Positions 10,128-21,150 are shown, counted from the stretch's first letter. The stretch is DNA of 64,000 nt from Bacteroidales bacterium (GCA_016926235.1 JAFGOZ010000535.1:19434-83433); one strand, 5' to 3'. Notes: generated by a model not told the origin, from the letters alone. Made by a program: numbers and translations.

Positions 10128-11456
10128 ATGAAATCATTAATCACGACACTAAAAAATATTTGGAAAATTGAGGATTTAAGGTTTAGAATTCTTTACACCT
10201 TAGGTATATTATTAATCTACCGTCTTGGGAAATATGTGGTATTACCTGGCGTGGATCCCTCACAGCTGGATGCTTTCAGGGCCAGAACTTCAGGAGGTGT
10301 ATTAGGATTGTTAGACATGTTCTCAGGTGGTGCATTTTCAAGTGCATCCGTTTTTGCTTTGGGTGTTATGCCCTATATTTCTGCATCTATTGTTGTGCAG
10401 TTATTGGGTATAGCAGTTCCGTATTTCCAAAGGTTACAGAGAGAAGGAGAAAGTGGTCGTAGAAAGATTAATCAAATAACAAGATACCTTACAGTATTAA
10501 TACTTATTCTTCAGGCACCAACATATCTTACCCAAATACCCAGGGAAGCTATCGTTATGACTGCCGGATATTTTAAATTTTCATCCATTGTTATACTTAC
10601 ATCCGGTACAATGTTTATAATGTGGCTTGGTGAGAAGATTACGGATAAAGGAATAGGGAATGGTATTTCACTCATTATTATGATTGGTATTATTGCACGA
10701 TTACCGTTTGCTCTTTCTGCAGAGTTTTTCTCCAGAATCGAATCAACAGGCGGCGGACTTGTTGCATTTTTAGTAGAGATACTTTGTTTATTCCTGGTAT
10801 TCGTAGTAGCTATTTTATTGGTACAAGGTACACGCAGGATACCTGTACAATATGCAAAACGGATTGTTGGAAACAAGCAATACGGAGGTGTTAGACAATA
10901 CATACCTCTTAAGGTAAACGCAGCCGGTGTAATGCCAATAATCTTTGCACAGGCATTAATGTTCATACCTTTAACTATTGCTGGTTTTGCAAATTCAGAA
11001 TCACTTACAGGATTTGCTGCAGCATTTTCTAACTTTACTGGTTTCTGGTATAACTTTACATTTGCTGTTTTGATCGTTCTTTTTACATATTTTTATACAG
11101 CTATTACAATGAATCCAACACAAATGGCTGAAGACATGAAGAAGAACGGTGGATTTATACCCGGCGTTAAACCAGGAAGAAAAACAGTAGAATTTTTAGA
11201 CACTATAATGTCTCGAATCACTCTTCCAGGATCAATATTCCTGGCAATAATTGCTATTCTTCCTGCTTTTGCAATGATAGCAGGTGTGAATAACCAATTT
11301 GCACAGTTTTTTGGAGGAACATCTCTACTTATTTTGGTAGGTGTGGTTCTTGATACTTTACAACAAATAGAGAGTCATCTTCTTATGCGGCATTACGATG
11401 GATTGATGAAATCCGGAAGAATTAAAGGTCGTGCAGGAGGCGGTTCTGTTCTATAG
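10128..11456 (+). CDS. secY: Preprotein translocase subunit SecY
   Basis: SecY is the channel of the Sec translocon in the inner membrane, through which the many exported proteins of this window are expected to pass. The 442-residue product has about ten hydrophobic segments, the first at residues 19-39 and the last near 395. Conserved features include LGVMPYISASIVVQLL (TM2 plug region), GEKITDKGIGNGISLIIM, and the cytoplasmic loop RRIPVQYAKRIVG. The C-terminal MRHYDGLMKSGRIKGR is intact. It is embedded in the spc part of the cluster; adk is not between secY and map. Confidence 0.98.
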   Translation: MKSLITTLKNIWKIEDLRFRILYTLGILLIYRLGKYVVLPGVDPSQLDAFRARTSGGVLGLLDMFSGGAFSSASVFALGVMPYISASIVVQLLGIAVPYFQRLQREGESGRRKINQITRYLTVLILILQAPTYLTQIPREAIVMTAGYFKFSSIVILTSGTMFIMWLGEKITDKGIGNGISLIIMIGIIARLPFALSAEFFSRIESTGGGLVAFLVEILCLFLVFVVAILLVQGTRRIPVQYAKRIVGNKQYGGVRQYIPLKVNAAGVMPIIFAQALMFIPLTIAGFANSESLTGFAAAFSNFTGFWYNFTFAVLIVLFTYFYTAITMNPTQMAEDMKKNGGFIPGVKPGRKTVEFLDTIMSRITLPGSIFLAIIAILPAFAMIAGVNNQFAQFFGGTSLLILVGVVLDTLQQIESHLLMRHYDGLMKSGRIKGRAGGGSVL

Positions 11457-11477
11457 TTGTGAAATAATTGTTCTTTG

Positions 11478-12254
11478 ATGGTATTTATTAAGACAGAGGA
11501 GGAAATAGAATTACTGAAGGAAAGTAATCTTTTAGTCTCCAAAACCCTTGCAGAAGTAGCAAAGAATATTGTTCCCGGTATTTCTACCCTTGAACTGGAT
11601 GAAATAGCACGAAAGTTTATTCTTGATCACAATGCAAAACCCGGTTTTCTTGGTTATAAAGGGTATCCAAACACGCTTTGTACTTCAGTAAATCATGAAG
11701 TGGTGCATGGTATACCTTCCAATTATATCCTGAAGGAGGGTGATATTATTTCAATAGATTGTGGGGCATACTACAAAGGATATTATGGTGATTCTGCATA
11801 TACATTTCCGGTGGGTGAGATTAAAGAAGATGTAAGAAAACTGCTTATTATTACGAAACAATGCCTGGAAAAAGGTGTTGAAATGGCAGTGACCGGTAAA
11901 AGGGTTGGAGATATTAGTTATGCTGTGCAACAACACGCAGAATCTAATGGCTATTCAGTAGTTCGTGAGCTTGTAGGGCATGGTATTGGAAAAAACCTTC
12001 ATGAAGCACCCGAAGTACCAAATTATGGAAGAAGAGGATCCGGTATAAAATTAAAAAAGGGTATGGTGATATGTATTGAACCTATGATAAACATGGGGAC
12101 GAGGAGGGTTAAACAAGAAAGCGATGGATGGACAGTATCAACTGCAGATAAACTACCATCAGCACATTTTGAATACGCTATTGCTGTAGATAATAATCCA
12201 ATAGTGCTTTCAACATTTAAATTTATAGAAGAAGTAATTACTGATTCAATATAA
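11478..12254 (+). CDS. map: Type I methionine aminopeptidase
   Basis: Removes the N-terminal Met from new proteins with two divalent metal ions. The metal ligands of the pita-bread fold are all visible: Asp in SIDCGAYYKGYYGDSAY (two Asp), His in LVGHGIGKNLHEAP, Glu in CIEPMINMG and Glu in SAHFEYAIAV. The ATG at 11478 (MVFIKTEEEIELLKESN) is preferred over the adjacent TTG at 11475; this gives 258 residues, the normal type I length without an N-terminal extension. It starts 21 bases after secY and is followed by infA after 6 bases. Confidence 0.97.
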   Translation: MVFIKTEEEIELLKESNLLVSKTLAEVAKNIVPGISTLELDEIARKFILDHNAKPGFLGYKGYPNTLCTSVNHEVVHGIPSNYILKEGDIISIDCGAYYKGYYGDSAYTFPVGEIKEDVRKLLIITKQCLEKGVEMAVTGKRVGDISYAVQQHAESNGYSVVRELVGHGIGKNLHEAPEVPNYGRRGSGIKLKKGMVICIEPMINMGTRRVKQESDGWTVSTADKLPSAHFEYAIAVDNNPIVLSTFKFIEEVITDSI

Positions 12255-12260
12255 GATTAT

Positions 12261-12479
12261 ATGCCAAAACAACCGTCAATAGAACAAGATGGGACAATAA
12301 CCGAAGCACTGTCTAATGCCATGTTTCGGGTTGAACTTGAAAATGGACATGTTATTACTGCCCATATTTCAGGAAAGATGAGAATGCATTATATTAAAAT
12401 TTTACCTGGAGATAAAGTAAAAGTTGAGATGTCTCCATATGATTTAACAAAAGGAAGAATTTCATATAGATATAAATAA
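12261..12479 (+). CDS. infA: Translation initiation factor IF-1
   Basis: IF-1 is a small OB-fold protein that blocks the A site during initiation. The 72-residue product has the exact family length, with the S1-like motif [20 protein letters not shown], the loop [20 protein letters not shown], and the C-terminus [15 protein letters not shown]. rpmJ follows after 7 bases. Confidence 0.98.
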   Translation: MPKQPSIEQDGTITEALSNAMFRVELENGHVITAHISGKMRMHYIKILPGDKVKVEMSPYDLTKGRISYRYK

Positions 12480-12486
12480 AAGAAAA

Positions 12487-12603
12487 ATGAAAGTCAGAGC
12501 ATCTGTAAAAAAGAGAACTAGCGACTGTAAAATTGTACGCAGAAAAGGTCGTATTTATGTGATTAACAAGAAAAACCCTAAGTTTAAACAAAGACAAGGG
12601 TAA
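12487..12603 (+). CDS. rpmJ: 50S ribosomal protein L36, zinc-free form
   Basis: A 38-codon gene from ATG 12487 to TAA 12601-12603. The product begins [20 protein letters not shown] and ends NPKFKQRQG, a clear bL36. Of the usual CxxC-x12-C-x4-H zinc set only one Cys (residue 14) remains, with Thr at 11 and Ile in the third Cys position, so it is the zinc-independent type. Its place between infA and rpsM is canonical. Confidence 0.96.
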   Translation: MKVRASVKKRTSDCKIVRRKGRIYVINKKNPKFKQRQG

Positions 12604-12639
12604 TTAATTATCAATTTGTAAACTAATTAATTAAATAAT

Positions 12640-13017
12640 ATGGCTAGAATAGTTGGTGTAGACCTGCCAAAAAATAAAAGAGGTGAAATCGCTTTAACCT
12701 ATATCTATGGTATTGGAAGAAGCACGGCTAATAAAATATTGAGCAAGGCTGGTATTGATAGAGATATAAAAGTTAGTGACTGGAATGATGACCAGATTGC
12801 TCAGATCAGGAAAGTTCTGAATGAGAACTATAAAGTTGAAGGCGAACTGCGTTCAACAGTACAATTGAATATTAAACGACTTATGGATATTGGATGCTAT
12901 AGGGGCATTCGCCATCGTCTTGGCTTGCCTGTAAGAGGACAAAGTACCAAGAATAACGCACGTACCCGTAAAGGAAGAAAGAAAACTATTGCGAATAAAA
13001 AGAAAGCAACTAAATAA
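12640..13017 (+). CDS. rpsM: 30S ribosomal protein S13
   Basis: S13 (uS13) forms bridges from the small-subunit head to the large subunit. The 125-residue product shows [20 protein letters not shown], a helix-hairpin-helix-like [16 protein letters not shown], and the basic C-terminus [18 protein letters not shown]. The 36-base gap before it, the widest from rpsJ to rpoA, is AT-rich; a promoter there is possible but none was identified. Confidence 0.98.
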   Translation: MARIVGVDLPKNKRGEIALTYIYGIGRSTANKILSKAGIDRDIKVSDWNDDQIAQIRKVLNENYKVEGELRSTVQLNIKRLMDIGCYRGIRHRLGLPVRGQSTKNNARTRKGRKKTIANKKKATK

Positions 13018-13029
13018 CAGATAGATATC

Positions 13030-13419
13030 ATGGCAAAAAAAACAGGAAGTTCTAAGAAGAAGACTGTAAAAGTTGAATCAACAGGCCAGGCTCATATCCA
13101 GGCTACTTTTAATAACATCATTATTTCACTGACCAATAGTACCGGACAGGTAATTTCATGGTCATCTGCTGGAAAGATGGGTTTCAGGGGTTCAAAGAAG
13201 AATACACCTTATGCTGCGCAAATGGCTGCTGAAGATTGTTCCAAAGTAGCTTTTGACTTGGGCTTGAGAAAAGTAAAAGTTTTTGTTAAAGGCCCGGGTG
13301 CAGGAAGGGAGTCAGCTATACGTTCAATTCATACGTCAGGGATTGAAGTAACTGAAATAGTTGATGTAACTCCGTTGCCACATAATGGTTGTCGTCCGGC
13401 AAAAAGAAGAAGAGTATAA
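13030..13419 (+). CDS. rpsK: 30S ribosomal protein S11
   Basis: S11 (uS11) lines the E-site platform of the small subunit. The 129-residue product contains [19 protein letters not shown], the [19 protein letters not shown] block and the end [15 protein letters not shown], all conserved. It lies 12 bases after rpsM and 19 before rpsD. Confidence 0.98.
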   Translation: MAKKTGSSKKKTVKVESTGQAHIQATFNNIIISLTNSTGQVISWSSAGKMGFRGSKKNTPYAAQMAAEDCSKVAFDLGLRKVKVFVKGPGAGRESAIRSIHTSGIEVTEIVDVTPLPHNGCRPAKRRRV

Positions 13420-13438
13420 CATATTTAATTTTATATAA

Positions 13439-14047
13439 ATGGCTAGATATAGAGGACCAAGTACAAAAATTGCTCGTAAAATCGGAGAACCCATTTTCGG
13501 ACCGGATAAAAGTTTTGAAAAGAAGAATTATCCTCCCGGATTTCATGGAATGAACAAAAAGAGAAGGAAACTATCCGAATACGGTATTCAGCTTAAAGAA
13601 AAGCAAAAAGCTAAATATACATATGGGGTTCTGGAAAAACAATTCTCCAATCTATTTAAGAAAGCATCTGGCAGCAAAGGTGTTACCGGTGAAGTGCTGC
13701 TACAGCTTCTGGAATCAAGACTTGATAATATTGTATATCGTTTGGGTATTGCACCTACTCGTAGGGCTGCCAGACAGCTAGTAGTACACAGACACATTGT
13801 TGTGGATGGAGAGGTAATGAATGTGCCTTCATATATTATCAGACCAGGCCAGATTATTGGCGTAAGGGAAAAATCGAAATCTCTGGAGGTTATCAATGAT
13901 ACACTTTCTCTTGGACGCCATACGAAATATCCCTGGCTGGAGTGGGATAGTGACAAAATGGAAGGAAAATTCCTGAATGTACCTCAAAGAGAAGATATTC
14001 CTGAGAATATCAAAGAACAATTAATAGTTGAATTATATTCAAAATAA
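13439..14047 (+). CDS. rpsD: 30S ribosomal protein S4, zinc-free form
   Basis: S4 (uS4) starts assembly of the 30S body and binds 16S rRNA. The 202-residue product has a Cys-free N-domain ([20 protein letters not shown]), so the four-Cys zinc site found in some S4 proteins is absent, and a typical S4 RNA-binding domain at about residues 92-155 ([40 protein letters not shown]). The next gene is rpoA, as in the alpha operon. Confidence 0.98.
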   Translation: MARYRGPSTKIARKIGEPIFGPDKSFEKKNYPPGFHGMNKKRRKLSEYGIQLKEKQKAKYTYGVLEKQFSNLFKKASGSKGVTGEVLLQLLESRLDNIVYRLGIAPTRRAARQLVVHRHIVVDGEVMNVPSYIIRPGQIIGVREKSKSLEVINDTLSLGRHTKYPWLEWDSDKMEGKFLNVPQREDIPENIKEQLIVELYSK

Positions 14048-14065
14048 AAAATAGAAAGTATTAAT

Positions 14066-15058
14066 ATGGCAATTTTAGCTTTTCAAAAACCAGATAAGGT
14101 TGTAATGCTCGAATCGGATGATTACAATGGGAAGTTTGAGTTCCGTCCCTTAGAGCCAGGATACGGTATCACCGTTGGAAATGCCCTAAGAAGGATTCTG
14201 TTATCATCACTCGAAGGTTATGCCATTACTACAATCAAGATTGATGGAGTGGAACATGAATTTTCTACCATTACAGGTGTGAAAGAAGATGTTACCGAAA
14301 TCATTCTTAACCTGAAACAAATCAGGTTTAAAAGACAAATCGAGGACCATGACCATGAAAGGGTTATGGTTAACATCTCTGGCCAGGAAGTTTTAAAGGC
14401 AGGTGATCTGTCACGCTTCCTAACAGGTTTTACTGTTCTAAACCCGGATTTGGTTATTTGTACCATGGATCCCAGTGTGAATCTTCAAATGGAAATTACC
14501 ATAAATAAGGGTAGAGGCTACGTGCCTTCTGAAGAGAATAAACCTTTGGATGCTGAATTTGGTGTAATTGCTATAGATTCTATTTTTACACCAATTAAAA
14601 ATGTCAAGTATTCCATTGAGAATTATCGTGTTGAGCAGAAGACTGACTATGAAAAATTGATGATCGAAATTGATACTGACGGTTCAGTACATCCAAAAGA
14701 TGCGTTGAAAGAAGCAGCAAAAATTTTGATTTATCATTTCATGTTATTTTCTGATGAGAAAATCACATTGGATACGGACGAGAAATTTGCCAATGAAGAA
14801 TTTGATGAAGAAGTACTTCATATGCGTCAACTTCTTAAAACCAAACTTGTTGATCTTGACCTTTCAGTACGTGCTCTTAACTGCCTGAAAGCTGCTGAGG
14901 TTGACACTCTGGGAGACCTGGTGAAATTCAATAAAAATGACCTGCTTAAATTCAGAAATTTTGGAAAGAAATCATTAACTGAGCTTGAAGAGTTGCTTAG
15001 TTCTATGAACCTGAATTTTGGCATGGATGTAGCTAAGTATAAATTAGACAAAGAATAG
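14066..15058 (+). CDS. rpoA: RNA polymerase subunit alpha
   Basis: Alpha dimerises to start polymerase assembly and its C-terminal domain contacts DNA and activators. The 330-residue product has an N-terminal domain (residues ~20-235; [20 protein letters not shown] is the dimerisation signature), an acidic linker around residues 236-255 and a C-terminal helix-hairpin-helix domain at ~260-320 ([36 protein letters not shown]). The gene is intact and stops 4 bases before rplQ. Confidence 0.98.
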   Translation: MAILAFQKPDKVVMLESDDYNGKFEFRPLEPGYGITVGNALRRILLSSLEGYAITTIKIDGVEHEFSTITGVKEDVTEIILNLKQIRFKRQIEDHDHERVMVNISGQEVLKAGDLSRFLTGFTVLNPDLVICTMDPSVNLQMEITINKGRGYVPSEENKPLDAEFGVIAIDSIFTPIKNVKYSIENYRVEQKTDYEKLMIEIDTDGSVHPKDALKEAAKILIYHFMLFSDEKITLDTDEKFANEEFDEEVLHMRQLLKTKLVDLDLSVRALNCLKAAEVDTLGDLVKFNKNDLLKFRNFGKKSLTELEELLSSMNLNFGMDVAKYKLDKE

Positions 15059-15062
15059 AGAA

Positions 15063-15728
15063 ATGAGACATAGAAAAGGTTTTAATCATCTAGGCAGAAA
15101 AAGCGCACATAGAAAAGCAATGATGGCAAATATGGCTACCTCGTTGATTATGCATAAACGCATTACAACAACTGTTGCCAAAGCAAAAGCATTGCGTACA
15201 TATGTTGAGCCACTTATTACAAAGTCTAAAGATGATACTACACACTCACGCAGGGTGGTGTTCAGCTATCTTCAGGATAAAAATGCTGTTTCTGAACTTT
15301 TCAGGGATGTAGCAACTAAAATAGGGGACAGACCAGGAGGATATACACGTATTCTTAAAACAGGTACCAGACTGGGTGATAATGCTGATATGTGTATTAT
15401 TGAACTGGTTGATTATAATGAAAATCTTCTGGATACCGGCAAGGCTAAATCTAAGTCAAGAAGAAGAAGAGGTAGTAAAAAGAAAGAGGAAGGTGCTTCT
15501 CAAGCTGAAGCCAAAGCTTTTACTGAAGTAAAAGAAGAAACAGCAGAAGTTGAATCTAAAGTAGAAAATATAACTACTGTCGAAGAACCTGCAAATGAAG
15601 AAGTTGTGGCTGAAGAAACTGCTGTGGCAGAAGATACAGAAGTAGAAGTAACTACAGCCGAGGCTAAGAAAGAAGCTCCTGCAGAAGAAGAAAAATCTGA
15701 AGAAGAAGAAAAGAAAGATGAAAACTAA
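15063..15728 (+). CDS. rplQ: 50S ribosomal protein L17 with long acidic C-terminal tail
   Basis: Residues 1-~120 are a normal L17 (bL17) domain: [44 protein letters not shown], and [19 protein letters not shown]. After a basic patch ([15 protein letters not shown], ~140-155) about 65 residues rich in Glu, Ala, Val and Lys follow, with no fold apparent. Total length 221 against ~120-130 in most bacteria; C-terminal extensions of L17 are known in Bacteroidota, but their length varies. This is the last gene of the alpha operon and is followed by a terminator. Confidence 0.96.
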   Translation: MRHRKGFNHLGRKSAHRKAMMANMATSLIMHKRITTTVAKAKALRTYVEPLITKSKDDTTHSRRVVFSYLQDKNAVSELFRDVATKIGDRPGGYTRILKTGTRLGDNADMCIIELVDYNENLLDTGKAKSKSRRRRGSKKKEEGASQAEAKAFTEVKEETAEVESKVENITTVEEPANEEVVAEETAVAEDTEVEVTTAEAKKEAPAEEEKSEEEEKKDEN

Positions 15729-15760
15729 GAACGAGTCGTTCCGGTTTATCTAAAATATTG

Positions 15761-15800
15761 AAGGGGATAAGGTGTTAATGGATGACTTTATCCCTTTTTT
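15761..15800 (+). terminator. Rho-independent terminator after rplQ
   Basis: A 9-bp stem (15764-15772 with 15786-15794, one G-T pair) encloses a 13-base loop and runs into a T6 tract at 15795-15800. It lies 33 bases after the rplQ stop and 35 before eno, so it marks the end of the ribosomal transcript and implies that eno has its own promoter in the short gap or depends on read-through. Confidence 0.85.
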
Positions 15801-15828
15801 ACAATACAAATTTTAATCATTAAAATAA

Positions 15829-17127
<1,299 letters not shown>

Positions 17128-17147
17128 AAATTTATTTGATGATAATG

Positions 17148-17178
17148 AAAAAGGACGGCAATTATTTCGTCCTTTTTT
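17148..17178. terminator. Bidirectional terminator between eno and the convergent DUF6599 gene
   Basis: A stem AAGGACG (17151-17157) pairs with CGTCCTT (17168-17174) around a 10-base loop. T6 follows on the + strand (17173-17178) and an A5 stretch precedes it (17148-17152), giving a T-run on the - strand as well. It ends eno and the convergent gene whose stop codon is at 17177-17179. Confidence 0.85.
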
Positions 17179-18064
17179 ATTTTCCTCCACTTTCAGCTTC
17201 AAGTTTCATGCAATTATCAATCGTTTGATTAATGTATTTTTTAGCTTTGTCATTATCGTTGAGATAAACTGTGCCGACCATATAGGGCCCTTTGTAGGCC
17301 AGATAAATTAATCCATTATAAGGGTCGTTTAATTCTATTATTTTGCCTTCATCAATGCTCCCCTCATACTTACAAAAAGCTTTGTACTTGCTGATCATGT
17401 TCAATACTTCATTTTTTGATCCCGGCGCACTTATAAATACAACAAAACCAACCGAATCATTATACTGATATTCAGCTGTAAAAACTGATTTGAGGAACTC
17501 CAGCCCAAGATAGGACTCCGGGCTATAAAGTTTACTATGTTGCCTTTGATTTTCTTCAGGGAAACAGGACAATATCTTAGGTAAGCCTGGATTTGGACTT
17601 AATTTTAGAATGAATAAATTAGCCAGGTCACGCATAGCTTTATCAACCTCTTCTTCCCTGTTATGAGTACTAAGCTTAATATAAAACTGATCAACGAAAA
17701 AGTTTAAAATACCCTCATAAGAGTATCCTTCTGCGCCAACAGGTATAAAATTCATTTCGGGTGATCTTTCAAGGCTATAAATCCCGTATGCATTTAAAAT
17801 ATCCTTGTGCTGAAAAATATCCACACGAATTAATTTGTCATCTCCCTTTTTATAATCACCTGTCTGAAGTTCTTCAAACCCATAATATAAATACGAGTCT
17901 GCGGCTCCGTCAATAAGGTCCCAAAGATTGTATGAATAATAGGTTTCAGGATCATCCGGTTTATTCCAGCCTTCCAGATCAGGGAAAATATCTGAACTGG
18001 TTTGTGTATTTGCCGAGCTAAAGGTTAAAGCAAGCAAAATAATTAATATGTATCTGGTTTTCAT
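17177..18064 (-). CDS. Exported DUF6599-like protein
   Basis: 295 residues with a Sec signal peptide (residues 1-20, MKTRYILIILLALTFSSANT). The pattern of a PDLEGW segment near the start, LWDLIDGAADSYLYYGFEEL at about 48-67, and later VDIFQHKDILNAYGIYSLER resembles the DUF6599 family, whose function is unknown; this family call is from memory of its IxGGAxxYxxYGF motif and has not been searched. No catalytic motif was seen. It starts 11 bases after the stop of the upstream aldo/keto reductase gene, so the two are probably co-transcribed and may act together in the cell envelope. The shared terminator lies at its 3' end. Confidence 0.7.
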   Translation of the reverse strand: MKTRYILIILLALTFSSANTQTSSDIFPDLEGWNKPDDPETYYSYNLWDLIDGAADSYLYYGFEELQTGDYKKGDDKLIRVDIFQHKDILNAYGIYSLERSPEMNFIPVGAEGYSYEGILNFFVDQFYIKLSTHNREEEVDKAMRDLANLFILKLSPNPGLPKILSCFPEENQRQHSKLYSPESYLGLEFLKSVFTAEYQYNDSVGFVVFISAPGSKNEVLNMISKYKAFCKYEGSIDEGKIIELNDPYNGLIYLAYKGPYMVGTVYLNDNDKAKKYINQTIDNCMKLEAESGGK

Positions 18065-18075
18065 AGATGTTCGAT

Positions 18076-19299
18076 TTAAGTTAACATTTCTTTTGGTGCA
18101 ATTTTAATTCTCGAAATATCTGCAATCTTTTCCCGCACATTAAATCCATGAGGACAGTTGACAATACAGATTGTACATTCATCGCATGCTTTCTCATCAT
18201 AATTCAGTTCTTCAATTAGCTGACGTGATTTGGCAAGTTCCTTATACCCGTAAGCGTACATATATGCCCTGGAAATATCAGGGATAGGAAGCTTTTTGGG
18301 GCATTGAGGAATACATTGCCTGCATCCGCTGCAATAGAGCCCTGCTTCAAGTCCTTCAGGTGGATTAAGACTTGCCTTTTCTTCTTCGGTCATTTCCAGG
18401 TTTTCCATTACGGAAAGGTTCTCATCCAACTGATCAAAACTTACAATACCAGGGATTGTGGTATGTACATGTTCATTTTGAAGAACCCATTTTAACGCTG
18501 CCTTACAGTTTATAGGGTGCTTTCTCTCTTTATCCCAATAACCACCTGCCATAGTTTTCATACCTACAATTCCAAGGCCATTTTCATTTGCCAGGGCTAT
18601 CTTATCTGTGATTTCATTAATATTCTTTTTATTAAAATTAATGGCTGTCAATACTACATCGTAGGTTTTACTGTCAATTGCAGCTTGTATTACATCGTGT
18701 TCATGACTATGTGTTGAGACCCCAATAAATCGACACTTACCTTGTTTTTTAAGTTCGGTTAATGCTTCCATCATAGACTCATTCAGAGTGTCTTCATAGG
18801 ATCGCATGGCATGAAGATAGAGAATATCGACATAGTCCATTTGCAACCTTTTCAGACTTATTTCAAACCTCTCAATAAACTTTTCCTTGGTTGATGCACT
18901 GGTAATCTTTTCGTACCTGGGATCAAGATAATAATCTTCGGGAAGTACTTTTGTTGCAACAATCAGGGAATCCCGGCTGTAATTTTTAAATACATTACCA
19001 AGCATCTCTTCGTTTTTGCCATCCTGGTAATAATGGGCTGTATCAAAGTGGGTAATTCCTTTTTCAATTGCAGCTTTAGCCAGGTTACTACTGTCAGAAC
19101 GCATTACACCAAAGCTAACAATGGGTAGTTCAAGCCCCGTATTCCCTAGTTTTCTTTTTATTAGTGTTTGCTCTTTTCTGAGATTATTGCTTATATTACT
19201 TTTACTATTTTTCGCATTTAAAATAGCAGGAGCAGTAACTAAACCTGATGCTCCGACCAATGCTGACTTAAGAAATTTTCTTCTGTTTAATCTATTCAT
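18076..19299 (-). CDS. Tat-exported aldo/keto reductase with C-terminal 2x[4Fe-4S] ferredoxin domain
   Basis: 407 residues. The N-terminus has a twin-arginine signal (RRKFLKSA at 6-13, then a hydrophobic stretch), which points to export of a folded, cofactor-loaded protein. The aldo/keto reductase barrel covers ~47-315 with the catalytic tetrad visible: Asp86 and Tyr91 (HFDTAHYYQ), Lys117 (VATKVLP), His163 (LYLHAMRS). The C-terminal part has two Cys sets, Cys323/326/329/333 and Cys372/375/378/382, each CxxCxxCxxxC(P), expected to bind two [4Fe-4S] clusters. Ferredoxin-fused reductases are common in anaerobes. The substrate is unknown. It is the first gene of a two-gene unit with the DUF6599-like gene. 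Confidence 0.9.
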   Translation of the reverse strand: MNRLNRRKFLKSALVGASGLVTAPAILNAKNSKSNISNNLRKEQTLIKRKLGNTGLELPIVSFGVMRSDSSNLAKAAIEKGITHFDTAHYYQDGKNEEMLGNVFKNYSRDSLIVATKVLPEDYYLDPRYEKITSASTKEKFIERFEISLKRLQMDYVDILYLHAMRSYEDTLNESMMEALTELKKQGKCRFIGVSTHSHEHDVIQAAIDSKTYDVVLTAINFNKKNINEITDKIALANENGLGIVGMKTMAGGYWDKERKHPINCKAALKWVLQNEHVHTTIPGIVSFDQLDENLSVMENLEMTEEEKASLNPPEGLEAGLYCSGCRQCIPQCPKKLPIPDISRAYMYAYGYKELAKSRQLIEELNYDEKACDECTICIVNCPHGFNVREKIADISRIKIAPKEMLT

Positions 19300-19389
19300 C
19301 TGGCATGTAGTTTTGTTTGCTTAAAAATAGAAATAAATCTTGATTTCTAACATTGTTACAAAGCATATGGGCAAAATAAAGGGCCTGTC

Positions 19390-19420
19390 AAAAAAGGCTG
19401 TCTTTTTGGACAGCCCCTTT
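19390..19420 (-). terminator. Rho-independent terminator of the FAS1/SusCD operon
   Basis: Read on the - strand, a GGCTGTC/GACAGCC stem (19396-19402 with 19409-19415) is followed by six T (A6 at 19390-19395 on the + strand). It lies about 50 bases after the stop of the last SusD gene and closes the seven-gene operon. Confidence 0.8.
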
Positions 19421-19467
19421 ATCAAATCACCTATTAATCAACTTATGAAACGAGAAAATTCCTCTTT

Positions 19468-21141
19468 TTACGGTAGATACCAATTGTTTTCATTCATTAA
19501 TTTTGAACGAATAGCTTCCCGATTAGCAGTATATTTTTCTGCCACTTTGTTTGCAAGATAAGCAGGATCATTTCGACGCAGCGCAATCCGCATTAAATCA
19601 TGAAAACGGTTCCCTTCAAAAGCTGTTTCCAATGCTAACTCTTCAATAATTTTATCTTCAACGTATAATATTGCGTCCTGCCGGGAAATATTCTTAGGAA
19701 TAATATAATCCGTTGCTAAATGTGCATTTCCACATCCACGTTCATGTACGCCAATATTATCATCAAAATTAATATCCTCAAAATCTACATAATCATAGAA
19801 AGTCCCGGTTGAATCTGTATATATGCTATATTTTTCATTTTTCGGCACAATTGAATCTATCGCCATAGTTTCTGAATTCATTCCGTTTTTTAGCACTGCA
19901 AAAGCCAAATTGGGTTTTCCAGCACGATTAACAGCTTCAGCATAACGTAAGTATAACAATCCATTACGGTAAACTATAATAGCTTTTGTTGTATTGAGGG
20001 ACATCCAAAAATATTTTAAAATAAAGTTATAAGAATAATTAATCCCTGCATAAGAATAATCTGAGCTTAAATAAGAGCCATAATCTCCTCGTAAATCTCC
20101 CGTAGTAGATACCTTAGCGCTATAGTAATAAACTTGATTATCCCAGTTTTTAATCGCTATTTCAGATGGAGCTATCACACCTAGACTATCAAATATAGAT
20201 CCCTGTCCGTACTCGGTTGAGCCTGCAATTAGAGTAATTTGTTCACGGGATGACAGTGAAAACATACTCAACCAGTACTGATGCTGTTGATCTCTTTCAA
20301 CGAATGCACCATTTTCCACTTCCCAGGTCGACTGAGAATATTCATCGATTACATAGTAATTTTCTTCTATTAATTCATGGTATTCAGTTGCAGCCATTTC
20401 GTAATCTCCGTTCCATAAATACAGATCCCCCAATACGAACCTTACAGGAAAGTATAATATATCACTGGATATATCAGAGCCCAATGAAATATCTTCCGGT
20501 TCTTCCACATTTTTATAGGGTTCAAGATCCTGAATCAAATAAGGTAGTAATTCCCGGAGTGAATATTCCTCATAATTAACAGTATCCTTAATAGATAAGA
20601 TAGGCTTATCGTAATATTTAACCGTGCCATAATTAAGGGATATTTGCAAATAGGTCCAGGCGCGAATTGCCTTGGCAGCAGCCAATAAAGGGTACATTAC
20701 CTTTTCTGAACCAGTCATTGTTGAAGTATCAACATTATGAATCACATAATTGCAATTATTGATCACTGAATAATAGTCCTTTATGTTATTATAAGGATTG
20801 CTCTGAGAAATATCAAAATTGTAAATTTCTTGTAAATAAGGATTTGAATTTGACGTTATATCCATTAAATCGCCTCTCAATTCACCTAACAAGACATATC
20901 GATCAGCCAGCTTTTCAAGTTGAGAAAATATTCCTGATAATGAATAAATGGCATCATTTGGTGAATCAGGTTGGTTTTCCCCGGGGAGTACTTTCCGATC
21001 AGAATCAGCATCCAGCATGGATTCACATCCCTGGATTATGAAAGAAAAAACCAGTAGTACAAAGTATAATTTTGTTAATCGTATCATCTGTTTAATATTT
21101 TTAAACCAGGATTTTATTTCATCAAAAAAGTCTAATTTCAT
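19468..21141 (-). CDS. SusD/RagB-family outer-membrane lipoprotein (operon gene 7)
   Basis: SusD proteins are surface lipoproteins that cap the SusC channel and bind the glycan. The frame encodes 557 residues. The lipobox IIQGC ends at Cys39; because the hydrophobic signal begins at residue 19 (MIRLTKLYFVLLVFSFIIQG), the real start may be the internal ATG at 21087 rather than 21141. TPR-like helical repeats (CNYVIHNV, AKAIRAWTYLQISLNYGTVK, LYLWNGDYEMAATEYHELI) and the C-terminal ETAFEGNRFHDLMRIALRR are SusD hallmarks. The gene lies 9 bases after its SusC partner and ends the operon. Confidence 0.93.
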   Translation of the reverse strand: MKLDFFDEIKSWFKNIKQMIRLTKLYFVLLVFSFIIQGCESMLDADSDRKVLPGENQPDSPNDAIYSLSGIFSQLEKLADRYVLLGELRGDLMDITSNSNPYLQEIYNFDISQSNPYNNIKDYYSVINNCNYVIHNVDTSTMTGSEKVMYPLLAAAKAIRAWTYLQISLNYGTVKYYDKPILSIKDTVNYEEYSLRELLPYLIQDLEPYKNVEEPEDISLGSDISSDILYFPVRFVLGDLYLWNGDYEMAATEYHELIEENYYVIDEYSQSTWEVENGAFVERDQQHQYWLSMFSLSSREQITLIAGSTEYGQGSIFDSLGVIAPSEIAIKNWDNQVYYYSAKVSTTGDLRGDYGSYLSSDYSYAGINYSYNFILKYFWMSLNTTKAIIVYRNGLLYLRYAEAVNRAGKPNLAFAVLKNGMNSETMAIDSIVPKNEKYSIYTDSTGTFYDYVDFEDINFDDNIGVHERGCGNAHLATDYIIPKNISRQDAILYVEDKIIEELALETAFEGNRFHDLMRIALRRNDPAYLANKVAEKYTANREAIRSKLMNENNWYLP

Positions 21142-21150
21142 TTTTATTCG

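Noticed and set aside
12487..12603. Damaged rpmJ because zinc Cys are missing
   Set aside because: The rest of L36 is fully conserved and Cys-poor L36 is normal in Bacteroidota.
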